A DNA stretch of 16,120 bases from Saprospiraceae bacterium (GCA_016715105.1 JADKBO010000050.1:1-16120); one strand, 5' to 3'; counted from the first letter of the stretch, positions 8,113 through 15,604 are shown. Program-made: numbers and translations. Notes: generated by a model not told the origin, from the sequence alone.

Positions 8113-8304
8113 AGACTGCGTTTCTGATTTTTAGAGTTCTGCAGATTGAGAAATAATGCCTTTTATTGAAAGTAAGAACTTTGTCGTTCATCTTTTTGCT
8201 AAGAGATTGAAATTGGTTGTTCTTTCTAAATTGTGCTACCAAACAAAATATTTGCTTAATCTAGTCGTATTAAGTCTTGTATTCATCATTTCAAAATCTT
8301 CAAC

Positions 8305-8763
8305 ATGATAAAAACCGCTACAATTTGTTGTTTCTTAATGGTCTGCTTTTTGGTAACAGGAGTAAATGCTCAATCAACACAAACTAAATCTGATATAGAG
8401 CAAATTACCGAAACGCTCATGGATTATATTGAAGGCACAGCCAATGGTCAACCAGATAGGCTAAGGAAAGCTTTCCATCCAGATTTCAATCTTTATACGG
8501 TAACAACGAGTGATAGTTTGAGAATACGATCGGGGCAAGCATACATTGCAGGTGTTAAAGAAGGAGAAAAGGCAAATCGTATTGGTAGAATTATTTCGAT
8601 AGATTATGAAAAGGATGCCGCCATCGCAAAAGCAGAAATTATAGTTCCGAACTTCAAGGTGTTTACCGATTATTTTCTTTTACTTAAATATGAAGGCTCT
8701 TGGAAAATTGTGCACAAAAGTTATACAGGACGTGATATTTTGTCAAAGGAGGAAAAGCAATAA
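8305..8763 (+). CDS. Secreted NTF2-like protein (putative lumazine-binding family)
   Basis: A 152-residue protein with a clear signal peptide (MIKTATICC, hydrophobic to about residue 20, cleavage near VNA-Q). One small cone-shaped NTF2-like domain follows. Visible features are the initial helix (IEQITETLMDYIEGTANG), the LRKAFHPDF segment that lines the pocket in this superfamily, and the C-terminal strands AKAEIIVPNF and YFLLLKYEGSWKIVHKSY. This pattern fits Lumazine_bd_2 (PF12893) or DUF4440-like proteins; lumazine binding itself is not demonstrated for these. Probably periplasmic. It stands alone between nhaA (193 bp upstream) and the porin gene, on the same strand. No catalytic residues can be named. 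Confidence 0.75.
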   Translation: MIKTATICCFLMVCFLVTGVNAQSTQTKSDIEQITETLMDYIEGTANGQPDRLRKAFHPDFNLYTVTTSDSLRIRSGQAYIAGVKEGEKANRIGRIISIDYEKDAAIAKAEIIVPNFKVFTDYFLLLKYEGSWKIVHKSYTGRDILSKEEKQ

Positions 8764-8951
8764 TTTAAGGACATTTTTAAAACCCCATCTCCGGTTTAAA
8801 CCATATTTACTCAAGCTACAAAATTATATTTTTATCATTACAAGAATGAATAACTGTGGCAAGTGCTTTATGGTCATTAAAAAAAGCAACTGATTTTACA
8901 ATTTGGAAACAAAAAATTAAAGATAAATTCACTATGCAATAACAATGTATT

Positions 8952-8959
8952 TACATTTG
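8952..8959 (+). promoter_or_regulatory. -7 box upstream of the porin gene
   Basis: TACATTTG is an exact match to TAnnTTTG, 20 nt before the ATG at 8980, giving a leader of roughly 14 nt. I saw no TTTG at the proper -33 distance, so support rests on the -7 box alone. Confidence 0.45.
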
Positions 8960-8979
8960 CCGCTTTTTTAAGCCAACTG

Positions 8980-10182
8980 ATGTTTAGATTTTTATTGCTG
9001 TGTATGATTTTTCCTTTTTGTCTGCAGGGGCAAACTGATAGCTTGAAAGCTAAAGAAACTGTTGTTTTCAAAAAATGGTATGACAATATTTCAGTAAGAG
9101 GTTATGCCCAAGTGAGGTACAATCGTTTGTTGGAGACCAATGAGGACCTGGTTTGTGAGCAGTGTGATCGGTCGTGGGGAAAAAATGGAGGCTTTTTCAT
9201 CAGAAGACTTCGAGTCATATTTTTTGGCCAAATCAATAAGCGGGTATACTTCTACATTCAACCTGATTTTGCAAGCAGCCCGAGTTCTGATAGATTACAT
9301 TTTGGGCAAATCAGAGATGCTTATTTTGATTTGGGAATAGACAATGATAATGAATTTAGATTTCGTTTAGGACAAAGCAAGGTACCCTACGGTTTTGAAA
9401 ATATGCAATCCAGTCAAAATAGATTACCACTGGATAGAAATGATGCATTAAATAGTGCTGTTTCAAATGAAAGAGATTTGGGTGTTTTTTTCTACTGGGC
9501 ACCTAAAGAAAAACGCAAATTGATGTCTAGTTTGGTCAATGATGGTTTGAAAGGAAGTGGTGATTATGGTATTTTTGCATTTGGTGCTTATAACGGACAA
9601 ACAGCAAATAATCCAGAGTTAAATAATAATTTACATTACGTAGCAAGATTGACGTACCCTTTTGAGGTTAAAAATCAAATCATCGAAGCTAGTTTGCAAG
9701 CGTATACAGGAAAATATGTGATACCAACCAGCAATTTATCACCTGGCGTAAAAACCAACTCAAATAAAAATTATAAAGATGAAAGGGTCGCCGCATCATT
9801 TGTCTTATATCCTAAACCTTTTGGAATTCAAGCTGAATATACTATAGGAAGAGGTCCAGAGTTTGATTCAAGTTCTGATTCCATCCAAGTAAAAACATTA
9901 CATGGAGGATACATCACAGCTAGTTTATTGAAAAAAGTGAAAGGTCATTTTCTGATCCCTTTTGTGAGATATCAATACTTTGATGGAGCTAAAAAGCACG
10001 AAAGAGACAGTCGGAGCTATACAGTCAATGAACTAGAAATTGGAACCGAATGGCAGGCCAATAAAAACTTCGAATTAGTAGTGAATTATACAATTTCTAA
10101 AAGGAGGTTTGAAGACTTTACCAAACCAATCAACACTCAAAAAGGCAATTTATTGAGGGTTCAGGCCCAAGTTAATTTTTAA
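8980..10182 (+). CDS. Outer-membrane porin, OprO/OprP-like family
   Basis: A 400-residue outer-membrane beta-barrel. A signal peptide (residues 1-16) is followed by a short periplasmic linker. The barrel opens with the family's typical first strand VRGYAQVRYN. Further landmarks are FIRRLRVIFFGQINKRVYFYIQPDF, read as two adjacent strands, then RDAYFDLGI and RFRLGQSKVPYGFENMQSS, which correspond to the Porin_O_P (PF07396) core. The protein ends in a strand finishing with Phe (VQAQVNF), the outer-membrane insertion signal. Length is normal for the family. P. aeruginosa OprO/P select phosphate or polyphosphate, but Bacteroidota members often have unknown solutes, so specificity is not assigned. 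It carries a CEQC pair near residues 59-62, possibly a disulfide in a loop. Confidence 0.85.
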   Translation: MFRFLLLCMIFPFCLQGQTDSLKAKETVVFKKWYDNISVRGYAQVRYNRLLETNEDLVCEQCDRSWGKNGGFFIRRLRVIFFGQINKRVYFYIQPDFASSPSSDRLHFGQIRDAYFDLGIDNDNEFRFRLGQSKVPYGFENMQSSQNRLPLDRNDALNSAVSNERDLGVFFYWAPKEKRKLMSSLVNDGLKGSGDYGIFAFGAYNGQTANNPELNNNLHYVARLTYPFEVKNQIIEASLQAYTGKYVIPTSNLSPGVKTNSNKNYKDERVAASFVLYPKPFGIQAEYTIGRGPEFDSSSDSIQVKTLHGGYITASLLKKVKGHFLIPFVRYQYFDGAKKHERDSRSYTVNELEIGTEWQANKNFELVVNYTISKRRFEDFTKPINTQKGNLLRVQAQVNF

Positions 10183-10571
10183 TTATTTATTTGCGCTATT
10201 GCGACAAAAACAGCCGAAGATTCACGGAAAATTGACATTTTTTGAATAAAATTGACTCCACCTAAATAGTTACCTTTTACTTATCAATTTTGAGAAAGTT
10301 GTGAGTAAAGCGAACCATACTTGAATCAGAGACTTGTTAACTGTAAAATTAATTTGAATATAGTCCAATGATTATAACATTGGACGTCTACCTTTAATGT
10401 AAGCATAGTGATTTTTATTTTCCCACTCAGGACTTGGAAATCTTTTAGAAAATAAATAGATTTGATAAGTTGAGTGTTGAGCAAAAAATGATCAATGCTA
10501 TTTCGGAGAAGTTCAATTGCTTTTCCCTTTTTGTTTTGTTGTTAATACTTTAAAGAAACATTTGCAGGACT
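10183..10571. other. Intergenic region, 389 bp
   Basis: AT-rich gap between the porin gene and the next membrane-protein gene. It holds one clear inverted repeat (10363-10385). A 21-codon reading frame starts near 10490 (MINAISEKFN...) but has no supporting evidence. No good terminator for the porin gene and no exact TAnnTTTG box were found; TACTTTAA at about 10546-10553 is a weak candidate. Confidence 0.55.
10363..10385. promoter_or_regulatory. Perfect 8-7-8 inverted repeat
   Basis: gtccaatg (10363-10370) and cattggac (10378-10385) flank a 7-nt AT spacer. It lies about 190 bp before the membrane-protein gene and 180 bp after the porin gene. It could be a dimeric regulator site or an RNA hairpin. 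No T-tract follows. Confidence 0.4.
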
Positions 10572-11609
10572 TTGACAATATCCAAAAAATCATTAAATAG
10601 GAATAAACAAGTCGGTGGTTATCCTTTAACACGTGGTGCAGTTATTTTAGGAGTATTGGGCATTGCGCTAACCGTTTACTTAGGCTACTTAGTTTCCAAG
10701 AGCACGCACACCATTTTTTCTTTGAGTGTGCTTGCAATATTTGCTGGCCTTTTATTTGAAAGCTTTAGGATTTACGACAATTGGAAACATGTTGTTTATG
10801 CGTTTATTGGTGCTTTTTTACTAAGTATTTTGATGTTTGTGCCGAAAAATGGACATTATCATGAAGACATTATGACGATCTGGCCATACATATTTATCTT
10901 TTGTTTTTCAATCATTACAGCTATTGTCAATCAAGAAAAAGTGACAGCCAAATTGACGGAAGGAATCACTTTAGTCCAGTCAATTTCTATGATTTATTGG
11001 ATTCTTGACTATGGATTATTTCGCACTGATCATTGGATATTTATTTTAATATTGGTTTTTGTGGTTGTGTTTTCAGCTTTTTCAATTTTTCATGCATTTA
11101 CTTTATTTGAACTTTCAAAAACAGCGCGATTAACGTTGAGTATTTGGAGTGCGATCATCATGGTTGTCTTTGCTGTTGACAACATTTTAATGGTGTACCA
11201 AAACGGTGACATTGAAAACAGTGAAAACTTTGCTCTCGGCTTTTTAAGTGGGGTAGAATATTTTCTACTTGGTGTTTCATCTATTTATTTGACTCAGGAT
11301 ATTATACTTTTAATGAGTTTTATACCAGGTAAAAATGGTGATTATAAAAAGGATTTAGCAGATATAAAGAAAAATCATATTACACGCTATTCAAAATATC
11401 AATTCGATATCGGTCAATCGCTTATTTGTTTAACTTATGCAAATGCATTATATGGCCTAAATTATAAATTTGAATTCTTGCCAAGATATACCATGATCTG
11501 GGTGGTATTTTTAATGTTTCCTTTGGTGTTAAAAATGATGCAAATTTCAAGCAATGAAAAGAAGTATAATTTTTCTAAGCCATATGTCAGGAAATATGAT
11601 GACCCTTAG
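10572..11609 (+). CDS. Unrecognised polytopic membrane protein
   Basis: A 345-residue protein with about nine or ten hydrophobic segments, beginning with TRGAVILGVLGIALTVYLGY and ending with a hydrophobic helix (RYTMIWVVFLMFPLVLKMM) before a basic tail. A soluble loop near residues 250-280 is rich in Lys and Asp (GDYKKDLADIKKNH). I do not recognise the family and assign no function. The start is uncertain. The frame has no ATG upstream of the first helix (a TAA lies at 10551-10553), so TTG at 10572 is the best choice, preceded by gcagg. The next in-frame Met is inside the third membrane segment. Given the errors seen elsewhere in this window, a lost ATG is possible. It stands alone between the porin and cytochrome genes. 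Confidence 0.7.
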   Translation: MTISKKSLNRNKQVGGYPLTRGAVILGVLGIALTVYLGYLVSKSTHTIFSLSVLAIFAGLLFESFRIYDNWKHVVYAFIGAFLLSILMFVPKNGHYHEDIMTIWPYIFIFCFSIITAIVNQEKVTAKLTEGITLVQSISMIYWILDYGLFRTDHWIFILILVFVVVFSAFSIFHAFTLFELSKTARLTLSIWSAIIMVVFAVDNILMVYQNGDIENSENFALGFLSGVEYFLLGVSSIYLTQDIILLMSFIPGKNGDYKKDLADIKKNHITRYSKYQFDIGQSLICLTYANALYGLNYKFEFLPRYTMIWVVFLMFPLVLKMMQISSNEKKYNFSKPYVRKYDDP

Positions 11610-11636
11610 CTTGATTTTATAGTTGTAATCAACTAA
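11606..11636 (+). terminator. Weak hairpin at the end of the membrane-protein gene
   Basis: ttag-c-ttgatt (11606-11616) pairs with aatcaa-ctaa (11627-11636), with one bulged C and a 10-nt loop, beginning within the stop codon. AT-rich and lacking a T-tract, so only a weak terminator candidate. Confidence 0.25.
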
Positions 11637-11750
11637 AGCCAATTACTCAATTTTAGTTAAACTTTGTGTTCGGAGATTCAAGTAATTGAATTAAACGATA
11701 AATTGGCTATTCCTTAAATAATTATAAACCATACAAACCAATTTAAAAGA

Positions 11751-12727
11751 ATGAAAAAAGTTCTTAGAGTCCTAGGCTATGCCGTATTGATAATTTTGCT
11801 TTTGGTAATAGGTGCGATGACTTACATCAAAACCATGCTGCCAAATGTTGGGGCTGCACCAGATATTAAGGTTGAAAAACTGCAATGCAATTAGAACGTG
11901 GGGAATACTTGGCTAATCATGTTATGCTTTGGATGGATTGCCATTCTACACGTGACTGGAGTCTGTTTTCTGGCCCTATGGTAGAAGGTACTCAAGGGAA
12001 AGGCGGAGAAATATTCGACCAAAATTTGGGATTTCCTGGTAAATATATTGCTCCAAACATTACACCATACGGACTCAAAGACTGGACAGATGGAGAATTA
12101 TTAAGAGCCATTACAACAGGTGTAACAAGAGATGGACGAGCTTTATTTTCCATCATGCCGCATCATAATTTTGGGCTTTTGGATGAAACGGATATTCAGG
12201 CAGTCATTGCTTACATCAGAAGTTTGAATTCAATAGAAAATGTTCCTGAAGTTTCAAGTTCAGATTTTCCAATGAATTTCATCATCAATACCATTCCGAA
12301 AAAGGCCAACTTAACCAAAATTCCATCTAAGACTGATTTGATTAATTATGGAAAATATATGATTACAGCTTCTGGATGCTCGGATTGTCATACTAAACAA
12401 GTACAAGGAAAGGTTGTAGGACAACCATATGCAGGTGGTTTTGACTTTAAATTACTAGACGGCTCTGTGGTGACTTCCTCCAATATTACTCCAGATAAAA
12501 CCACTGGGATAGGTAGTTGGACCAGTGATCAGTTTGTCAATCGCTTCAAGGTGTTTCAAGATTCCTCCTATGTAAATCCCAAGGTGCCTAGTGGTGAATT
12601 CCAAACAATCATGCCTTGGACGATGTACGCGGGGATGGATACGGTGGACATCCAAGCAATTTTTGCCTATCTTCAGACACTTGAACCAGTATCCAATAAG
12701 ATAGAAAAATTTACAGCGGCGAAGTAG
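11751..12727 (+). pseudogene. Membrane-anchored diheme c-type cytochrome, frameshifted
   Basis: A periplasmic electron carrier or dehydrogenase cytochrome subunit with an N-terminal membrane anchor (VLIILLLVIGAMTYI, residues 13-27) and two cytochrome c domains. The start ATG at 11751 gives the anchor, but the frame ends at a TAG after 45 codons. One missing A in the A5 run at 11875-11879 explains this: adding it joins VEK to TAMQLERGEYLA and gives a 325-residue protein. The first heme site reads WMDCH instead of CxxCH because codon 11930-11932 is TGG. The second is an intact CSDCH (12378-12392). Likely axial methionines are in SIMPHH and TIMPW. As read, heme 1 could be held by only one thioether or be lost. 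The redox partner is unknown and no oxidase or dehydrogenase gene is nearby. Probably sequencing error in the A run; the Trp codon needs separate checking. Confidence 0.85.
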
Positions 12728-12815
12728 TTGATAATTAGGGTATTATTTATGGCGAGGGTTATTTATATAATGCCATATTGGTTTTCATAGTTCTGTGAAA
12801 TTGGGTCAATTAAAT

Positions 12816-12967
12816 GGTATAACTTTAGATTATTTGAGTAAACCTTGTTACATTTGGTTTAATTAGCTGTGTGGCCAGCTACTCTGTTTTTATTTATTTA
12901 CCTTTGAAATAATAGAAAATCTGATGGATCCTATTTTAGATGATGAAGAATTGCCAAGCACAAATTT
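12816..12967 (+). repeat. Imperfect direct repeat, copy A (promoter, leader and N-terminal codons)
   Basis: About 150 bp that recurs at 13291-13438. The shared part starts at ggtataacttta, includes the -7 box, a roughly 60-nt leader and the first 12 or so codons. The ATG is 108 nt from the left end here and 106 nt in copy B. The coding portion is the best conserved: ctgatggatcctattttaga is identical in both. See the second copy for the rest. Confidence 0.85.
12849..12856 (+). promoter_or_regulatory. -7 box of the small membrane-protein gene (copy A)
   Basis: TACATTTG matches TAnnTTTG exactly. A TTTA at 12824-12827, 21 nt upstream, occupies the -33 position. Both are conserved in the second copy, which supports a real promoter. 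The predicted leader before ATG 12924 is about 60 nt and A/T-rich. Confidence 0.55.
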
Positions 12968-13265
12968 GGAAACAATGAAAATTTTTAAAGCTGACCTAAT
13001 TTTAATTGTTGGCCTTCTAATTTTGTATGGCCTTATCTTATTGCTTACAAAAGGGCAAAGTGAAATCTCAATCCACGATACCTATTTACTTTTCGACAAA
13101 TTATCTTTTTTCGTTTTTACGATTGGACCATTATGGTTTTTGATGTTTTTGATCAGGGCATGGCGAAATAAGTTTTCCCAAGTGAGTACAAACATTGGAT
13201 TATTTATTGGTGTTTTATTAATGTTGAGATTCAGTTACACCATAATGTCATTTTGGAGTTCATAG
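12924..13265 (+). CDS. Small three-helix membrane protein with MDPILD N-terminus
   Basis: A 113-residue protein. An acidic N-terminal tag, MDPILDDEELPST, precedes three predicted membrane helices: about residues 27-44, 63-81 and 91-108. Between helices 1 and 2 lies SEISIHDTYLLF; a similar HDTY motif occurs in other small Bacteroidota membrane proteins and in haem-copper oxidase subunit I, but here the haem-ligand histidines are absent, so no oxidase function is proposed. The family is not recognised. The gene shares its promoter, leader and first dozen codons with the next gene downstream, although the two proteins differ completely after the tag. Function unknown. Confidence 0.7.
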   Translation: MDPILDDEELPSTNLETMKIFKADLILIVGLLILYGLILLLTKGQSEISIHDTYLLFDKLSFFVFTIGPLWFLMFLIRAWRNKFSQVSTNIGLFIGVLLMLRFSYTIMSFWSS

Positions 13266-13290
13266 CTGTTTGATGTTGAGTTAATAAATA

Positions 13291-13438
13291 GGTATAACTT
13301 TACATTTTTGTATAAGCCAAGTTATATTTGGTGTAATTGCCTATCAGTCAACTATCTTGTTTTTATTCCTTTACCATTGAAAAAAATTAAAATCTGATGG
13401 ATCCTATTTTAGATGAAGAAGAATTGCCAAACACATTT
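13291..13438 (+). repeat. Imperfect direct repeat, copy B
   Basis: Second copy of the promoter-leader-N-terminus segment, 475 bp downstream of copy A. Differences are scattered substitutions and two or three short indels, densest in the middle of the leader. The block gttttat and the region around the start codon are well kept. The encoded tag is MDPILDEEELPNT against MDPILDDEELPST in copy A. After it, similarity ends abruptly. Confidence 0.85.
13323..13330 (+). promoter_or_regulatory. -7 box of the Yip1-like gene (copy B)
   Basis: TATATTTG matches TAnnTTTG and lies at the position equivalent to TACATTTG in copy A. A TTTA at 13299-13302, 20 nt upstream, is again in the -33 position. Confidence 0.55.
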
Positions 13439-14054
13439 ACGGATGAAGAGTTGTTTACGCAAATTTGGACAAGACCCAAAGCCGTTCTTGCGTATATCCA
13501 TGAGTACAAATATGATAAATATGTAACCATCCTATTGGTTTTAGCTGGAATTAAAGGTTCATTTGATAGAGCTTCCATGAAAGGTATGGGCGATAGCATG
13601 TCCATGATAGGTATTTTAGGCGTTTGTATTATTTTTGGAGCTTTGTTCGGCTGGATCACTTATTACATTTGTGCAGCTATTATAAGTTTTACTGGCAAAT
13701 GGTTGGAAGGGAGGGGAAATACACAGGCAATATTGCGTGTAATATCTTATTCATTAATTCCAACAGTTATTTCTTTGGTATTATTAATACCGCAAATAGG
13801 TATATATGGTATCGAAATGTTTAAGTCTGATGGCGATATATTGAGCCACAGGCATTATTCCGAATATTGTATTTTATGCATCTATTGCACTTGAATTTGT
13901 ATTGTCAATCTGTTCGATAGTATTTGCTGTTATAGGTATTGCAGTGGTTCAAAACTTTGGCTATGGCAAAGCATTTTTAAATATCATATTACCAATAATT
14001 ATTGTAGCAATTCCATTACTCATTCTTTTTTTAGTAACAGACATATTCTCTTAA
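13397..14054 (+). pseudogene. Yip1-like integral membrane protein, frameshifted near the C-terminus
   Basis: After the acidic tag MDPILDEEELPNT comes FTQIWTRPKAVLAYI, the typical amphipathic entry of bacterial Yip1-domain proteins (PF04893). It is followed by helices at ILGVCIIFGALFGWITYYIC and SYSLIPTVISLVLLIP, with the conserved GKWLEGRGN loop. The frame runs into TGA at 13892. The correct continuation lies one base over: ATGIIPNIVFYASIALEF to a final helix and TAA at 14052-14054. Removing one C of the CC at 13846-13847 joins them and gives a 218-residue protein with about five helices. The aligned, uninterrupted hydrophobic tail shows this is one gene with a +1 indel. Yip1-like bacterial proteins have no established function. 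It is followed at once by a terminator. Confidence 0.82.
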
Positions 14055-14075
14055 GTCGAATTACTTCGATTTTTT
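14053..14075 (+). terminator. Intrinsic terminator of the Yip1-like gene
   Basis: aagtcgaa (14053-14060) pairs with ttcgattt (14065-14072), with one G·U pair and a TTAC loop. The T-run extends through 14070-14075. It overlaps the last two bases of the TAA stop found after frame correction, which independently supports that stop as the true gene end. Confidence 0.65.
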
Positions 14076-14077
14076 GC

Positions 14078-14085
14078 TATATTTG
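14078..14085 (+). promoter_or_regulatory. -7 box of the alpha/beta hydrolase gene
   Basis: TATATTTG matches TAnnTTTG exactly, directly after the terminator and 27 nt before the ATG at 14113. This argues against the longer reading frame that begins at TTG 14074. Confidence 0.5.
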
Positions 14086-14112
14086 AATATTAAATTATCA
14101 AATCGTATCACT

Positions 14113-15069
14113 ATGTTTAATAGACTTAAAAATCTAACACTTGCATCTATTTTTATTTGTTTGCTTTTCCTCGCAAAGTCTGTCGTGGCTCAAGATGGGA
14201 CAATTTATCCACTTGATGCACCTGCAGAACCCAATGCCATTCTCTTGGGCACAGGGGGTGTAGAGGATCAGCCGGCCAAGGAAACTTGGTTTCGCCAATG
14301 GGGAGATCCAATGGCTAGAAACATTACAACCGCAACGCTCACTCCTTTTCTTCCTGAACCAGGAAAGGCCAATGGAGCCGCAGTAATTGTAGCACCTGGT
14401 GGTGGATACAGCTGGCTTTCATTGGGTAATGAAGGTTGGGAAGTTGCAGAAGCCCTTGCAAAACAAGGAGTTGCTGCTTTTGTATTGAAATACAGACTTT
14501 ACCCAACTCCCGGAGAACTTGAAGATTTTAAAGCTTGGATGAATCGTCCTCGTACACCGCCGCCAGCATCTGCTGACTCATCAAAAACTGCTGCTGCGCC
14601 TCGTGCACCACAACGTGATCTTTCTGATCAGCTTGAAGACGCTGAAGCGGCCTATGCTTTGATTGTCAAAAATGCTAAGCAATGGGGTGTGGATGTTGAC
14701 AGAATTGGAATGATCGGATTCTCTGCTGGTGCTGGTCTTACTATGCACTCAACACTTCACTCAAAAACTATGAAATTGGCTTTTATCGGTCCAATTTATG
14801 GTGGAATGGGTCCTGTTGAAGTGCCAAAAAATGCACCACCAATGTTCAATGCCATTGCAACTGATGACTTTCTTTTCAGAGGCCAATTTGGTGTTATTGA
14901 ATCGTGGTTCAAAGCTGGTATTCCAGTAGAATTACATCTTTATCAAAATGGTGGTCATGGTTTTGGTCTTGGCAATCCCAACAGAACGAGCAATCGTTGG
15001 TTTGATGCATTCGTACACTGGATGGATGTAAACAACTTTTTGAAGGCTAAAGACAAAACAGGAAAATAA
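14113..15069 (+). CDS. Secreted alpha/beta hydrolase, probable carbohydrate acetyl esterase
   Basis: A 318-residue serine hydrolase with a signal peptide (to about residue 26, AKSVVAQ), so periplasmic or exported. The oxyanion motif APGGGYS (GGG at 96-98) comes first. The nucleophile elbow is GFSAGA with Ser204, the acid is Asp251 or Asp252 in ATDDFLF, and the histidine is His282 in GGHGFG. This order and the HGGG-like oxyanion site fit the BD-FAE/xylan-esterase-like group of family PF20434 and relatives; substrate is inferred, and a xylan or acetylated sugar is a typical guess. Between the GGG core and the nucleophile there is a low-complexity Pro/Ala/Ser stretch (about 145-169, PRTPPPASADSSKTAAAPRA) not needed for the fold. 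Start ATG at 14113 chosen because it gives the signal peptide and follows a -7 box. Confidence 0.85.
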   Translation: MFNRLKNLTLASIFICLLFLAKSVVAQDGTIYPLDAPAEPNAILLGTGGVEDQPAKETWFRQWGDPMARNITTATLTPFLPEPGKANGAAVIVAPGGGYSWLSLGNEGWEVAEALAKQGVAAFVLKYRLYPTPGELEDFKAWMNRPRTPPPASADSSKTAAAPRAPQRDLSDQLEDAEAAYALIVKNAKQWGVDVDRIGMIGFSAGAGLTMHSTLHSKTMKLAFIGPIYGGMGPVEVPKNAPPMFNAIATDDFLFRGQFGVIESWFKAGIPVELHLYQNGGHGFGLGNPNRTSNRWFDAFVHWMDVNNFLKAKDKTGK

Positions 15070-15117
15070 TTCAATGATTTTCCGATATGTTTAAGATTGA
15101 ATTTTAAACAGAAATGG

Positions 15118-15185
15118 AAGTGTTTGGCATCATTTTTTTGACATTATTAGTCATAAAGGAAAATGAAGCCAAGCACTTTTTTATT
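15118..15185 (+). terminator. Long nested hairpin with T-tract after the hydrolase gene
   Basis: Outer stem aagtgtttggc (15118-15128) with gccaagcactt (15168-15178), 11 bp with one T·G. Then an A/A opposition, a second stem tcatttt (15130-15136) with aaaatga (15160-15166), and an apical stem tgac (15139-15142) with gtca (15150-15153). A T-rich tail (15177-15185) follows. It begins 49 nt after the hydrolase stop and ends 26 nt before the next gene, so it may end the hydrolase transcript, or act as a leader structure for that gene. Confidence 0.6.
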
Positions 15186-15210
15186 TTAAAATATAATCAT
15201 AGTTGAACTA

Positions 15211-15604
15211 TTGAAAAAGAAGTTTTTACAAGGCCATCATATATTCCTTGTGGATGCACTTGGTGCTTGCCTGTCCATTTTGTTACTCTTCTTTTTGTAT
15301 GCCAATGAAGCTTTGTTTGGAATGCCTCAAAGCGTTCTGCTTCATTTGATTTTAATTGCGGCTATACTTGCAACCTACTCTTTTAGCTGTTACTTCTTCA
15401 AGCCAAATAACTGGCGATTGTATTTATTCATCATTGCCATATTAAACAGCATTTACTGTTTATTTACCATTTATCAGCTTTTTCAAAATAGTCAAAGTAT
15501 AACCGTTTATGGATTAGTATACTTTGTTGGTGAGGATTTTGATTATTTCCTTCCTTGCTTTCTTCGAATTCAAAATCTCTAAAAAAGGGAGTCTCAGTTT
15601 GTGA
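15211..15604 (+). pseudogene. Small four-helix membrane protein, frameshifted near its end
   Basis: A small hydrophobic protein of a kind common as hypotheticals in Bacteroidota, with four predicted helices. The first is around residues 10-29 (HIFLVDALGACLSILLLFFL) and the third around LYLFIIAILNSIYCLF. The open frame ends in FDYFLPCFLRIQNL. One base over, the continuation is VGEILIISFLAFFEFKISKK, a hydrophobic helix with a charged end. The switch fits one extra G in the GG at about 15535-15536. Corrected, the protein has 130 residues and ends at TGA 15602-15604. The start is TTG (15211); no in-frame ATG is available. It lies just after the long hairpin. No function is known. The frameshift is inferred from the hydrophobic pattern, not from a named family, so confidence is moderate. 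Confidence 0.62.

Noticed and set aside
10490..10553. 21-codon hydrophobic frame (MINAISEKFN...) before the membrane-protein gene
   Set aside because: Too short and without promoter, terminator or conservation evidence.
12924..13265. Haem-copper oxidase fragment, suggested by the HDTY motif and the nearby cytochrome c
   Set aside because: The histidines that bind haem and copper are absent, and the protein is only 113 residues with three helices.
14074..14112. Longer start of the alpha/beta hydrolase at TTG 14074
   Set aside because: It overlaps the terminator T-run and an exact -7 box and would hide the signal peptide.
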